In this document: piece by piece, positions 43,909 to 53,056 of the stretch
Layout: each line of letters starts with the position of its first letter
Numbering within the stretch: position 1 is the first letter of the stretch
DNA from: Bacillus_I endophytica_A
GTDB taxonomy: Bacteria > Bacillota > Bacilli > Bacillales > Bacillaceae_H
Direction of reading: 5' to 3'
DNA: 64,000 bases
Assembly (NCBI RefSeq): GCF_026790145.1
Contig: NZ_JALAMS010000003.1
Span: 186,001-250,000 of the forward strand
Translations under genes and position numbers: made by a program
The notes under the pieces: model-generated
Told to the model about the DNA's origin: nothing
Database searches by the model: none
The model's input: only the letters and a program-made list of their open reading frames with translations

Positions 43909-44958
43909 ATGTTGTACTTGACCTTGTTTATCTGTTTTATCTCTTCGATTTTACTAACACCTCTTGTAAAGAAGTTAGCTTTCGTCGTAGGGGCTACAGA
44001 TAAACCAAATAAACGAAAAGTTCATCAGCGCATTATGCCTCGTTTGGGAGGATTAGCAATATTCTTTAGCTTTATCATCGGCTTTTTGATTATGCAACCA
44101 GATAATAAATTTGCTTGGCCGATTGTTTTAGGAAGTATCATCATCATTATCACAGGGGTTTTAGATGATATTATTGAGCTATCTGCAAAATATAAGTTAG
44201 CGGGCCAGCTTTTAGCAGCAGCTGTTGTTGTTATTTATGGAGATGTAAAAGTTGTATCCATAAACCTCCCGTTTGATGGAATGCTCCACTTTGGGTTTCT
44301 AAGTATTCCAATCACAATCTTATGGATTGTAGGAATTACAAACGCCATAAACTTGATTGACGGACTAGATGGGCTGGCTGCAGGTGTCTCATCTATTTGT
44401 TTAATTACTGTCTCTGGTGTGGCTATTATGATGAATGATCCATTTGTTGTAACAATGGGTGTTATTACCCTTGGAAGTACATTAGGCTTTTTACTGTACA
44501 ATTTCCACCCAGCTAAGATTTTTATGGGGGATACAGGAGCCTTATTTTTAGGATATATTATTTCCGTTTTATCGCTTCTTGGTTTTAAAGGAGTAACGGT
44601 AATATCTTTTATCCTTCCAATTATTGTTCTCGGTGTACCAATTTCTGATACATTTTTCGCAATTGTGCGTCGTATTGTGAAAAAGCAGCCGTTATCAGCA
44701 CCGGATAAATCCCATCTTCACCACTGTTTAATAAGAGTAGGCTATAGCCATCGTCAAACAGTACTCATTATTTATGCAATGAGCGCCGTTTTTGGTCTAG
44801 CAGCCATTATCTTATCAAAAGTGGATATGTGGGCCTCTGTTCTTGTTATAGGAATTTTGCTTATTACGATTGAAATTATCGTTGAAAAAATTGGTCTTGT
44901 ACATCAAAGTTACCGTCCAATTTTAAATATGGTACGCGGAATGCGAAAAAACGCGTAA
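43909..44958 (+). CDS. tagO: Undecaprenyl-phosphate GlcNAc-1-phosphate transferase TagO
   Basis: The 349-residue polytopic protein of the MraY/WecA family has the catalytic Asp-rich motifs GVLDDIIEL and NLIDGLDGLAAG, MGDTGALFLGY, and the C-terminal HLHHCLIRVG loop with the His cluster that distinguishes WecA/TagO from MraY. It moves GlcNAc-1-phosphate from UDP-GlcNAc to undecaprenyl phosphate, the first step of wall teichoic acid or secondary wall polysaccharide synthesis. It lies after the csaB operon and, as in B. subtilis, beside a LytR-CpsA-Psr gene and yvyE. The start is ATG 43909 with GAGGAGGG six to eight bases upstream; an in-frame TTG at 43879 is poorly supported. Confidence 0.93.
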   Translation: MLYLTLFICFISSILLTPLVKKLAFVVGATDKPNKRKVHQRIMPRLGGLAIFFSFIIGFLIMQPDNKFAWPIVLGSIIIIITGVLDDIIELSAKYKLAGQLLAAAVVVIYGDVKVVSINLPFDGMLHFGFLSIPITILWIVGITNAINLIDGLDGLAAGVSSICLITVSGVAIMMNDPFVVTMGVITLGSTLGFLLYNFHPAKIFMGDTGALFLGYIISVLSLLGFKGVTVISFILPIIVLGVPISDTFFAIVRRIVKKQPLSAPDKSHLHHCLIRVGYSHRQTVLIIYAMSAVFGLAAIILSKVDMWASVLVIGILLITIEIIVEKIGLVHQSYRPILNMVRGMRKNA

Positions 44959-44960
44959 AG

Positions 44961-44993
44961 AAAAAGCACTGACTAGATAGTCAGTGCTTTTTT
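44961..44993 (+). terminator. tagO terminator
   Basis: AAAAAGCACTGACTA / TAGTCAGTGCTTTTTT after tagO. Confidence 0.9.
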
Positions 44994-44997
44994 GTAT

Positions 44998-45028
44998 AAA
45001 AAGAACGCCTTCTACAAGGCGTTCTTTT
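44998..45028 (-). terminator. Terminator of the LCP gene
   Basis: AAAAAGAACGCCTT / AAGGCGTTCTTTT lies next to the stop of the minus-strand LCP gene; a separate hairpin from the tagO terminator. Confidence 0.85.
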
Positions 45029-45030
45029 AG

Positions 45031-46023
45031 TTAGTTGCTTGAAGAGTCAATCTCCAGATGTTTCTTCAACTTTTTAGATATCTTTTCAACAGAATCATCA
45101 TTGAGCTTGTAATAATATGTGCCTCCAGGTTGGTAATCTTCACCTTCAAGCGTTAATGTTTCAATATCAAGCTTTGTTCCTTTTGTTGCATAATCATAAA
45201 ACGAAAGCATATCATTAAAAGTCAAGTTTGTTTTCATGTTGTCACCAATTGCTTTAATTACACCTTCATATTTGTTGATTGATCCAACAGAAGAAGCTTT
45301 ATTAACAATGGCTTTCATCACTTCTTGCTGACGCTGTCCTCGGTAAATATCACTATCTTGCTTACGTGTTCTTGCAAAGGCTAATGCTTCTTCACCATTT
45401 AATGTTTGAACACCTTTTTCAAGATGGATAGCATTATGCTCATCTTTTGAATTTTTCTCATACATTTCATAAGGGACGTTTACTTTTACCCCATCAAGAG
45501 AATCCACAACTTCCATGAATGCTTTGAAGTTTAATTTCACATAATAATCTACAGGAACATCAAATAGTTCTTCAACAGTTTCCATTGTAGCTTTTGAACC
45601 ACCAGAGGCATGAGCATGGTTAATCTTATTTTTCTTACCTTCTTCAGGAACGTACACGTAAGAGTCACGAGGGATACTCACAAGCTTAACGGACTTTTGT
45701 TTTTTATTAAATGTAGCAAGGATAAGACCATCTGTTCTTGTGTTATTTCCATAGTTTCTCTGTTCTGTTTCATCAATTCCCATAAATAAAATAGAGATGT
45801 TATCATCGTCTGGATCAATTGCGCCTTCTCGTAGTGGAGAATGAGCACGATCAATCTTTTCAAATGATTCATCCATTGCAGTTTTTGCTTTAGCAAATAA
45901 GTTAAATCCATAAGCAGTGGCGCTTCCGACAACAAGTAAAATAGGTAAAACAAGGAAGATGAATAGTCGTCTTCTTCGCTTGCGCTTGTTTACTTTCTTT
46001 TGAAAACGTCTGTATTGAGACAT
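45031..46023 (-). CDS. LytR-CpsA-Psr (LCP) family wall polymer ligase
   Basis: The 330-residue protein has a short basic cytoplasmic start (1-18), one membrane helix (about 19-42) and an extracellular LCP domain with SIPRDSYVYVPE, KINHAHASGG and EEALAFARTRKQDSDIYRGQRQQEV, the conserved Arg/Asp pyrophosphate-binding set. LCP enzymes transfer undecaprenyl-linked teichoic acid or secondary polysaccharide to peptidoglycan. Between tagO and yvyE it sits where B. subtilis has tagU/lytR-type genes. It would carry out the last step, fixing to the wall the polymer that SLH proteins bind. The start ATG has AAAGGAGTC upstream. Which of TagT/U/V it equals is not clear. Confidence 0.92.
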   Translation of the reverse strand: MSQYRRFQKKVNKRKRRRRLFIFLVLPILLVVGSATAYGFNLFAKAKTAMDESFEKIDRAHSPLREGAIDPDDDNISILFMGIDETEQRNYGNNTRTDGLILATFNKKQKSVKLVSIPRDSYVYVPEEGKKNKINHAHASGGSKATMETVEELFDVPVDYYVKLNFKAFMEVVDSLDGVKVNVPYEMYEKNSKDEHNAIHLEKGVQTLNGEEALAFARTRKQDSDIYRGQRQQEVMKAIVNKASSVGSINKYEGVIKAIGDNMKTNLTFNDMLSFYDYATKGTKLDIETLTLEGEDYQPGGTYYYKLNDDSVEKISKKLKKHLEIDSSSN

Positions 46024-46193
46024 CCTTTGACTCCTTTTAACAAAATTAATAAAATTTTAAGACAGAATAGTTTAATGTCTTCCCGCATGAAAAACATTAA
46101 ATAGTTTTTTGGTTTGTTTTGAGAAAATCACTGTGTTCACTCAAAGCGTTAGATTTCATTTTACAATGTTTCTTCATATTCGTAAACAAGCCT

Positions 46194-46829
46194 TTAGAGA
46201 ACGTCTTCTTCTAGGTAGGTATTTTCTCCTTCTTCAATTATTGCCTGTGCATTTGTTAATTCTGTCATCCATTCGACAAAGGAATCAATACGAGGCTCTT
46301 CAACATAAACCTCGAATTCAACATTTTCCGCATAGTTCATATTTTTAAGCTTATAAGTAGATGTGCGCAGTTCATTTTCAAGTTTGCCAAGCCAAGTATA
46401 GTCTACTTTTATATGCATGACTTTCATTAGGATTCGCTTAACAATTCCTACAGCGTTGAGACCTTCTGATGTTGATTTGCTGTATGCTCGTACTAAACCG
46501 CCAGCACCTAGTTTGATACCTCCAAAGTAGCGTGTAACAACAACAACAGTATCTTTTAAACTACGTTTTTTTAATACTTCAAGCATTGGTACACCTGCTG
46601 TTCCACTTGGTTCACCATCATCGTTAGCTTTTTGAAATTGATCGCGCTCTCCTACAAGATAAGCAGAGCAGTTATGGGTAGCATTCCAATGCGTTTTTTT
46701 TATGTCTTGGATAAAGTTTTGTGCTTCTTCTTCTGTTTTCACGCGCTGTACATGACAGATAAAGCGTGACTTTTGGATGATAATCTCATGTTCTCCTTGC
46801 CCTTTTGCTGTATAATATTTGGTAAGCAC
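46194..46829 (-). CDS. yvyE: YvyE/YigZ (IMPACT) family protein
   Basis: The 211-residue protein has an N-terminal UPF0029/Impact domain (about 10-120; KSRFICHVQRV, HNCSAYLVGE, NDDGEPSGTAG, TRYFGGIKLGAGGLVRAYS) and a C-terminal ferredoxin-like DUF1949 domain (about 130-200). The cellular role is uncertain; relatives bind or process peptides or RNA. The start is GTG at 46829, with GGAGGG ten bases before. The in-frame ATG at 46856 overlaps that ribosome-binding site, so it is not the start. Position between the LCP gene and degS matches the B. subtilis order. Confidence 0.88.
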   Translation of the reverse strand: MLTKYYTAKGQGEHEIIIQKSRFICHVQRVKTEEEAQNFIQDIKKTHWNATHNCSAYLVGERDQFQKANDDGEPSGTAGVPMLEVLKKRSLKDTVVVVTRYFGGIKLGAGGLVRAYSKSTSEGLNAVGIVKRILMKVMHIKVDYTWLGKLENELRTSTYKLKNMNYAENVEFEVYVEEPRIDSFVEWMTELTNAQAIIEEGENTYLEEDVL

Positions 46830-47297
46830 TGAGAAAAGTCCCTCCTTTAAAATCATAGGTTAGCTTGAAATCTATACATATTCACCAAAACTATAGTCAT
46901 GTTTTATGTATTATCGTTTTATTAAATCTATGTTACATTTTGATGTTTTTAAAAAAAAATAGGGAAAGATGTGTGAAAATAGTGTCGTATTTGAACAACT
47001 TCACTATGTTCACTTTCTCATTATAATGACAAAAATTGTACTCGGCAAATTAAAAGGAACACGAAATGTCATAAGCGTAGTGGTAAGAGAGCAGGACTTT
47101 GACAGGTGCCTATTAAGTTAGTAATAATTTTACTAATAAAGAAACTCTACAACTGACGGAATCCCCATTCCGTACTATAACGTGAAGTTCACGTTGTGAA
47201 AAGTTTAGAAGGATAGAAGCGTGTTGCCTAACTATATGAAACAATGTGACATTTGCATGTTACATTTGTCCAAAAAAGCTTGTCTTGAGGTGAAAAG
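46830..47297 (+). promoter_or_regulatory. degS-degU upstream region with two palindromes
   Basis: This 468-base region contains ACGGAAT/ATTCCGT (47156-47173, loop CCCC) and a 17-base near-perfect palindrome AACGTGAAGTTCACGTT (47179-47195), close together 100-140 bases before degS. They could be leader hairpins or a dimeric repressor site. Nothing else was recognised. Confidence 0.45.
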
Positions 47298-48455
47298 ATG
47301 TCGAAACAGAAATTGACAAGCCGAGTATTAGATGAAATTTTTGAACGAATTATTTATACAGTTGACAACAGCAAAGGTGAGATTCACCGTATTGCTGAAG
47401 ATTCTCGCAAAGAATTCGAGCAATTGCACCAGGAACTTGAACAGTTAAAAAGAAAAGTGCTTGAAACTATTGCAGAAGGTGATCGTCTTGAAATAAACGT
47501 GCGTGCTGCAAGAGCAAGACTCTCTGATGTGAGCCGCCATTTTAAAATTTATGACGAAGTGGAAGTAAAGGAAGCCTATGAGAAAGCACATAATTTCCAA
47601 ACAAAGCTTATGGTCAATCGTCAGCTTGAAAATCAGCTTAAACAAAGACGTGATGAAGTTGAAAGACGCCTTCTTACGTTAACAGAGACGATTGAACGAG
47701 CTGAACATCTTGTGTCGCAAATCTCGGTAATTTTATCGTACTTAACAGACGATCTCCAACAGGTTGGAGAGATTGTTGAGGATGCCATTCAAAAAGAGTA
47801 TTTTGGTTTCCGAATTATTGAGGCTCAAGAAGAAGAGAGGAAACGTTTGTCCCGCGAAATTCACGATGGTCCTGCTCAAATGCTTGCTAACGTTATGATG
47901 CGTTCAGAACTAATTGAGCGAGTCTATCGTGAAAGAAGCCCTGATGAGGCAATGAAGGAAATTAGAGACTTACGGAAGATGGTTCGCTCAGCTCTCTATG
48001 AAGTAAGGCGAATTATTTATGATTTAAGACCGATGGCACTAGATGATTTAGGGCTCATTCCCACTTTAAGAAAATATATTAGTACTGTTGAAGATTACAA
48101 TGATGGTAAACCACAGATTTCATTCACGTCACTTGGATCTGATAAAAGGATGCCGCCAAAACTTGAGGTTGCTTTATTCCGTCTCGCTCAAGAATCGATT
48201 ACAAATGCTATTAAACACGCCGATGCAAACTATGTGACTGTCAAAATTGAAGTGTGTGATAGCCAAGTCGCTCTTGTTGTAAAAGACGATGGAAAAGGTT
48301 TTGAAGTAGCAGAGAAAAAAGAGCAATCATTCGGGATTATGGGAATGAAGGAACGAGTGGAAATTTTAGATGGAAAACTAGAAATCAATTCAGCTATAGG
48401 CAAAGGTACAAAAGTGATGATTATTGTTCCTCAGTCTCAGCTGTTTCAATCATAA
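47298..48455 (+). CDS. degS: Sensor histidine kinase DegS
   Basis: The 385-residue cytoplasmic kinase has the same length as B. subtilis DegS. It has an N-terminal coiled-coil sensor domain (about 1-170), a HisKA_3 region with the phospho-acceptor His189 in RLSREIHDGPAQ, and an HATPase domain with DDGKGF and FGIMGMKERVE. It phosphorylates DegU, which governs exoenzymes, competence, motility and biofilm in B. subtilis. It has no membrane segments. degU follows 35 bases later. GAGGTG lies upstream of the ATG. Confidence 0.96.
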   Translation: MSKQKLTSRVLDEIFERIIYTVDNSKGEIHRIAEDSRKEFEQLHQELEQLKRKVLETIAEGDRLEINVRAARARLSDVSRHFKIYDEVEVKEAYEKAHNFQTKLMVNRQLENQLKQRRDEVERRLLTLTETIERAEHLVSQISVILSYLTDDLQQVGEIVEDAIQKEYFGFRIIEAQEEERKRLSREIHDGPAQMLANVMMRSELIERVYRERSPDEAMKEIRDLRKMVRSALYEVRRIIYDLRPMALDDLGLIPTLRKYISTVEDYNDGKPQISFTSLGSDKRMPPKLEVALFRLAQESITNAIKHADANYVTVKIEVCDSQVALVVKDDGKGFEVAEKKEQSFGIMGMKERVEILDGKLEINSAIGKGTKVMIIVPQSQLFQS

Positions 48456-48490
48456 AACGTAGGCACATAGATTTTAGGAGGTAAGAAGAT

Positions 48491-49177
48491 ATGGAAACGA
48501 AAATAGTAATTATAGATGACCATCAATTGTTCCGTGAAGGGGTAAAACGAATTTTAGACTTTGAGCAAGACTTTGATGTTGTGGCAGAAGGTGATGATGG
48601 AGAAGAAGCTGTAAAGCTTGTTGAAGAGTATAATCCAGATGTTGTGATTATGGACATTAATATGCCTGGATTGAACGGTGTTGAAGCAACAAAACAGCTA
48701 ATTGAAGAATATCCAGATACAAAAGTTATCATTTTATCTATTCATGATGATGAAACATATGTAACACATGCTTTGCAAACAGGTGCTCTTGGATATCTAT
48801 TAAAAGAGATGGATGCAGATGCTCTTGTACAAGCTGTGCGCGTTGTAGCAGAAGGTGGTTCATATCTTCATCCAAAAGTAACAAACAGCCTTGTGAATGA
48901 GTATCGTCGTCTAGCTTCACAAGCTCAAAATGAACGTAAATACGCGGCAAGAGAAATTGAAATTCGCCGTCCGCTTCACCTTTTAACTCGTCGTGAGTGT
49001 GAAGTATTACAGCTTTTAGCTGATGGTAAAAGCAACCGCGGAATTGGTGAAACATTATATATTAGTGAAAAAACAGTTAAGAACCATGTAAGTAATATTC
49101 TACAAAAAATGAATGTTAATGATCGAACTCAAGCTGTTGTTGTAGCTATTAAAAATGGCTGGGTAAGCGTTCTGTAA
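48491..49177 (+). CDS. degU: Response regulator DegU
   Basis: The 228-residue protein has a receiver domain (about 1-120) with the acidic pair DD (9-10), phospho-acceptor Asp55 in VVIMDINMPG and Lys in LLKEMD, and a LuxR-type helix-turn-helix (about 160-225, LTRRECEVLQLLADGKSNRGIGETLYISEKTVKNHVSNIL). It pairs with DegS just upstream. Likely local targets are the competence, flagellar and secreted-protease genes nearby, by analogy with B. subtilis. TAGGAGG lies before the ATG and a terminator follows. Confidence 0.96.
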   Translation: METKIVIIDDHQLFREGVKRILDFEQDFDVVAEGDDGEEAVKLVEEYNPDVVIMDINMPGLNGVEATKQLIEEYPDTKVIILSIHDDETYVTHALQTGALGYLLKEMDADALVQAVRVVAEGGSYLHPKVTNSLVNEYRRLASQAQNERKYAAREIEIRRPLHLLTRRECEVLQLLADGKSNRGIGETLYISEKTVKNHVSNILQKMNVNDRTQAVVVAIKNGWVSVL

Positions 49178-49190
49178 AGGAAGAATAGTC

Positions 49191-49220
49191 AAAAGGGTGA
49201 GGCAAATTGTCTCACCTTTT
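49191..49220 (+). terminator. degU terminator
   Basis: AAAAGGGTGAG / CTCACCTTTT stem with one bulge, followed by T-rich sequence. Confidence 0.82.
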
Positions 49221-49307
49221 CTTTCACATAGAGTAAAAATACATAATAATGGGTATTCTTTCTTTAGAAAGATTTTATACATAGGAAAAACCTGAGGAGG
49301 AGCATGA

Positions 49308-50150
49308 GTGAAAACGGCAATTATTGTTGATAGTACAGCATATATTCTAAAATCATTGAGAGAAGAAAAGAATATATATAGTATTCCATTAAGCATTATC
49401 TTTGATGACAAGTACTATAGAGAAGAAGAGAATATAACTGCAGAAGAGTTTTACGAGAAAGTAAAACAAGAAAAAATTTTTCCTACAACATCACAGCCAC
49501 CAATTGGTGAGATTGTAGAGTTATTGAAAGAAATAGCAGTTAATTATGATGAAGCAGTATTTATTACGCTCTCAAGTGGTATTAGCGGTACTTATCAAAC
49601 TGTTCAGTCTGCAGGCAGAATGGTAGAAGGACTGACTGTTTATCCGTATGATTCAGAGATAAGCTGCATGGTAGAAGGGTTTTATGCTCTAGAAGGAGCA
49701 GATATGGCTGTTCGTGGCAAAAGTGCAACGGAAATTGTTAAACGTTTTGATGAGATGAAACCGTTTATTAGGGCTTACTTTATTGTGGACGACTTATCAC
49801 ACCTTCAAAGAGGAGGAAGATTGAGTGCTGCCCAAGCTCTAATTGGCAGTGTTCTTCAAGTCAAGCCAATCCTTCATTTTGAAGATACAAAAATTGTTCC
49901 ATTTGAAAAAATTCGCACAAGAAAAAAAGCTTTAAAACGAGTGTTAGAGCTTTTTCATGAAGATGCTTTTCAGGGGGTACCAATTGAAGCAACAGTTATT
50001 CACGCTAATCGTCCTCAAGAGGCGGAAGAACTTTGTAAAGAGATTGAAAATAAATATCCTAATGTAAATGTTAATATTTCTTATTTTGGGCCTGTAATAG
50101 GTACACATTTAGGTGAAGGTGCTTTAGGGCTTGGATGGTACCGTAAATAA
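49308..50150 (+). CDS. DegV-family fatty-acid-binding protein
   Basis: The 280-residue protein has the DegV fold: TAIIVDSTAYI at the N-terminus, FPTTSQPPIGEIVEL, ITLSSGISGTYQTV, and the VDDLSHLQRGGRLSAAQALIGS fatty-acid-binding region, ending with GPVIGTHLGEGALGLG. DegV-type proteins (FakB) bind fatty acids for phosphorylation by FakA. It lies between degU and comFA, the position of yviA in B. subtilis. The start is GTG at 49308 with GAGGAGGAGC upstream; an overlapping ATG at 49304 is out of frame. Confidence 0.92.
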   Translation: MKTAIIVDSTAYILKSLREEKNIYSIPLSIIFDDKYYREEENITAEEFYEKVKQEKIFPTTSQPPIGEIVELLKEIAVNYDEAVFITLSSGISGTYQTVQSAGRMVEGLTVYPYDSEISCMVEGFYALEGADMAVRGKSATEIVKRFDEMKPFIRAYFIVDDLSHLQRGGRLSAAQALIGSVLQVKPILHFEDTKIVPFEKIRTRKKALKRVLELFHEDAFQGVPIEATVIHANRPQEAEELCKEIENKYPNVNVNISYFGPVIGTHLGEGALGLGWYRK

Positions 50151-50152
50151 AG

Positions 50153-50181
50153 AGAACGAGCTTTTGGCTCGTTCTTTTTTT
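50153..50181 (+). terminator. Intrinsic terminator
   Basis: AGAACGAGC / GCTCGTTCTTTTTT after the degV gene; it separates it from the comF operon. Confidence 0.88.
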
Positions 50182-50250
50182 ATTTTCCCTATGAAGACGT
50201 TGATAACAAGTTAAGAGAAGTTGATATAGTAAAAAGAAAAGAGGTGTTTT

Positions 50251-51723
50251 ATGCTTTTTACTGTTGAAGATAATAAGCTTGTCTTCTCTCCTCAAAAGGG
50301 TCAACCGATTTCCTATCACTCTAACTACACTTTTTATCCCATAAATGATGCCTACCCTTTTTCACCGAAGCTTCAGGAAGAGTTATCACAACGAAAGTTG
50401 CTTCTTACCGAACTTTCAGTTCCATTTATCACACTTTATGAGCACTATAGAGAAGGATATGTTCAGATTATAAAAGGAATTAATAAAAAAAATGATAGAT
50501 GTCAATGTAATCGTTGTGGAAATACTGCATTACAAAATTTTGGTGAATCTCCTTGTTATACCTGTAAAGAGATGTGTTTCTATTGTCGTGCTTGCATTGG
50601 AATGGGGAGAATCAGCATGTGCACACCACTTTTTATTTGGAGTGGCCCTATCTATAAGAAAAAGGAACGTTCAGCTTTCTTAGCATGGAACGGTAAACTG
50701 TCCGAGATGCAGCAAAAAGGAGCAGAGGCCATTAAAGAGACAATCAGAGGAAAAGGAGAACTCTTAGTTTGGGCCGTTTGCGGAGCAGGGAAAACAGAAA
50801 TGCTTTTTGAAGGAATTAATTATGCTCTCTCACAAGGAGAGAATGTTCTTATTGCTACACCGAGAGCAGATGTTGTACGTGAATTAAAACTTCGTATAGC
50901 GCAAGCATTTCCTTACTCTTCTGTTATCGCTTTATATGGAGGCAGTGAAGACAAAGGAAAAAGTGGAGCTATTACGATTTCTACAACTCATCAAATGCTT
51001 CGGTATGAAAAAGCATTTGATGTAGTAATTGTAGACGAGGTAGACGCTTTTCCATTCTCATATGACAAAATGCTTCAACAAGCGGTAGAAAAGGTGAAAA
51101 AACAGAGTTGTGCAACAATCCTCCTCACTGCAACACCGAATCGTCAGTGGCAGCGGGAAATAAGAAGAGGAAGGAGAGATGCCTTTGTTCTACCTGCGCG
51201 CTATCATCGAAGAGAGATACCTGTACCACATATGATTTGGTGTGGAAACTGGAAAAAACAGCTCTTAAAAAACGAGCTTCCATGGAAACTTAAAAGATGG
51301 TTGAAGGAAAGAAGAGAAAAACAAGTCTTTTTGTTTGTACCATCGATTGAAGTGATTCCTAAAATTGTGGAAATTATAAAAAAAGAAGAAAAGCGGACAG
51401 AAGGAGTTCATGCAGAAGATCATGAGCGAGAGAAAAAGGTGCTACAGTTCCGAAATGGTGAAACACGCATTTTAGTAACAACTACTATTCTAGAAAGGGG
51501 AGTAACAGTCCCTAATACAGATGTGGCTGTTTTAGGCGCGGAGGAGGATATTTTTACAGAAAGTGCGCTCGTGCAAATTGGAGGAAGAGTGGGTAGAAGT
51601 GCTAATTATCCGAATGGTGATGTTACCTTTTTCCACTTTGGCCGCACTCGAGAGATGGTTCGAGCAAGAAAACAGATTATTTCTCTAAACGAGAAAGCGC
51701 GTAAGATGGGGCTTGTTGAATGA
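50251..51723 (+). CDS. comFA: Competence DNA-translocation helicase ComFA
   Basis: The 490-residue DEAD-box-type helicase has an N-terminal zinc-binding region with several Cys pairs (CNRCGN, CYTC, CFYCRAC), Walker A AVCGAGKTEM, Walker B VIVDEVDAF, LLTATPNRQ, and the C-terminal ILVTTTILERGVT and GRVGRS motifs. ComFA drives single-stranded DNA across the membrane during natural transformation. It overlaps comFC by four bases (ATGA). A comFB gene, between the two in B. subtilis, is absent. AGAGGTG precedes the ATG. Control by ComK is expected from B. subtilis, but no clear ComK box was seen. Confidence 0.94.
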   Translation: MLFTVEDNKLVFSPQKGQPISYHSNYTFYPINDAYPFSPKLQEELSQRKLLLTELSVPFITLYEHYREGYVQIIKGINKKNDRCQCNRCGNTALQNFGESPCYTCKEMCFYCRACIGMGRISMCTPLFIWSGPIYKKKERSAFLAWNGKLSEMQQKGAEAIKETIRGKGELLVWAVCGAGKTEMLFEGINYALSQGENVLIATPRADVVRELKLRIAQAFPYSSVIALYGGSEDKGKSGAITISTTHQMLRYEKAFDVVIVDEVDAFPFSYDKMLQQAVEKVKKQSCATILLTATPNRQWQREIRRGRRDAFVLPARYHRREIPVPHMIWCGNWKKQLLKNELPWKLKRWLKERREKQVFLFVPSIEVIPKIVEIIKKEEKRTEGVHAEDHEREKKVLQFRNGETRILVTTTILERGVTVPNTDVAVLGAEEDIFTESALVQIGGRVGRSANYPNGDVTFFHFGRTREMVRARKQIISLNEKARKMGLVE

Positions 51724-52421
51724 ATGTCTGTCTATATTGTGAAGGAGTACATACGTCACAGTTTACATTCTCTCACTTTTTAGGAGGGGGAGAAACTGGC
51801 CTTTGTGAGCTTTGTCTTAAGAAATGCTTATTTATTAAAGAACCGTATTGTTTGCTATGCGGACGTAGCCTTCTTCATCTTTCTTCACAGTTTATTGATC
51901 ATGATATTTGTAAGGATTGTGCTGTCTGGAAAACTTCTTCATATAGGGGAATGATGACAAAGAATCGCTCTTTACTTCACTATAATGATTTTATGAAAGA
52001 ATGGATGAATCGTTTTAAGTTCCAAGGAGACTATGCGCTTTTGCCATCTTTTAAAAAGGAATGGCTTTCCCTTTTCTACAAACACTTTAAGACTTGCTCC
52101 CTTATCATTCCTATTCCTCTCTCAGAAGAACGCCATTGTGAAAGAGGGTTCAATCAATCTGAAGCTTTAGCTTCTCTTTTACCTCGTCAGATCGTCTCGC
52201 CCCTTTCTCGCATTCATACAGAAAAACAGTCCAAAAAGAATAAACAAGAGCGTCTACAAGAAGAGCTTTTTAGCTTCTCTTCCTCTCGGAAACTCAATAA
52301 TGAAGAGGTTCTCCTCATTGACGATATTTATACAACAGGAGCGACTCTTTATAAAGCAAGTAAGGTGTTAAAACAAAACGGAGCGGGTCTTATTTCAGCA
52401 ATGACATTAGCAAGAAGCTAA
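51720..52421 (+). CDS. comFC: Competence protein ComFC
   Basis: The 233-residue protein has two N-terminal Cys pairs (CLYC, CELC, CLLCGR, CKDC) forming a zinc site and a phosphoribosyltransferase-like domain with LLIDDIYTTGATLYKA, the PRPP-binding loop. It works with ComFA in DNA uptake; the PRTase-like chemistry is unproven. The ATG overlaps the comFA stop (ATGA), so it is translationally coupled. A sigma-D promoter for the flagellar genes starts right after its stop. Confidence 0.92.
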   Translation: MNVCLYCEGVHTSQFTFSHFLGGGETGLCELCLKKCLFIKEPYCLLCGRSLLHLSSQFIDHDICKDCAVWKTSSYRGMMTKNRSLLHYNDFMKEWMNRFKFQGDYALLPSFKKEWLSLFYKHFKTCSLIIPIPLSEERHCERGFNQSEALASLLPRQIVSPLSRIHTEKQSKKNKQERLQEELFSFSSSRKLNNEEVLLIDDIYTTGATLYKASKVLKQNGAGLISAMTLARS

Positions 52422-52423
52422 GA

Positions 52424-52450
52424 TAAACAATTGTAAGAACTATCCGATAA
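52424..52450 (+). promoter_or_regulatory. Sigma-D promoter before yvyF
   Basis: TAAA (52424-52427), a 15-base spacer and TCCGATAA (52443-52450) fit the sigma-D (FliA-type) consensus TAAA-N15-GCCGATAT well. Confidence 0.75.
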
Positions 52451-52515
52451 GAAAGGTAACGGGGCGCGACTGCCTTTTTAGGAGAAGAGCGGAATGAAGG
52501 AGCGAAAGGGTAAGA

Positions 52516-52884
52516 ATGTCACAACTATTAAACTGTCCGACGTGTGGAAGTTTGTTTATTCAGAATAGCTTTATTAGTGTTTGTAACGATTGCTATAAGG
52601 AAGAGATTGCTCACTATGAAAGAATAGGAGAGTTTATCCGTAATAGAAACAATCGACTCTTAACGCTTGAAGAAATAACAGAAGCTACTGGGGTGCCTAT
52701 ACCGCTATTCTATAAGTTTGTTCGTAAAGGGTGGCTTCAGCTTTCATATTTACCAAATGTATACTACCAATGTGAAGTCTGTCATCAAGAAACGCGTGAA
52801 GGAAGGATCTGTAATTCTTGTCGCTATGATTTTAGAAAAGATTTAGAGATTTATGAACGAGAACAAACTTTGAAAAGGGGATAA
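52516..52884 (+). CDS. yvyF: Flagellar-operon protein YvyF
   Basis: The 122-residue protein has two zinc-ribbon-like Cys sets (CPTCGS ... CNDC near the N-terminus and CEVC ... CNSC near the C-terminus) around a MerR-like helical segment (RLLTLEEITEATGVPIPLFYKFVRKG). This is the YvyF/TIGR03826 pattern, found upstream of flgM in Bacillaceae; its function in flagellar control is not settled. A sigma-D promoter precedes it and another lies between it and flgM. Confidence 0.92.
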   Translation: MSQLLNCPTCGSLFIQNSFISVCNDCYKEEIAHYERIGEFIRNRNNRLLTLEEITEATGVPIPLFYKFVRKGWLQLSYLPNVYYQCEVCHQETREGRICNSCRYDFRKDLEIYEREQTLKRG

Positions 52885-52982
52885 AGTTCTAGTTCTTTTG
52901 TCATGAAAAACCAAATAAAATGTAGAAAAAAGAAGAAAAATATGTTATTATTACTATTTTTATCATTTGTCTTAAATTCCTT

Positions 52983-53008
52983 TAAATCCTCTGTTTTTTT
53001 ACCGATAA
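52983..53008 (+). promoter_or_regulatory. Sigma-D promoter before flgM
   Basis: TAAA (52983-52986), a 14-base spacer and ACCGATAA (53001-53008) resemble the sigma-D consensus, 49 bases before flgM. The surrounding 52885-53056 is otherwise AT-rich and empty. Confidence 0.65.
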
Positions 53009-53056
53009 TAAAAGAAAGATAAGATATAGCGGTAATTATTTCGTGAGGTGAGGAAA

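Noticed and set aside
52454..52480. G/C-rich stretch with T5 after comFC as a terminator
   Set aside because: The stem is only about five base pairs with a wobble and a long loop; kept as uncertain and not listed as a feature.
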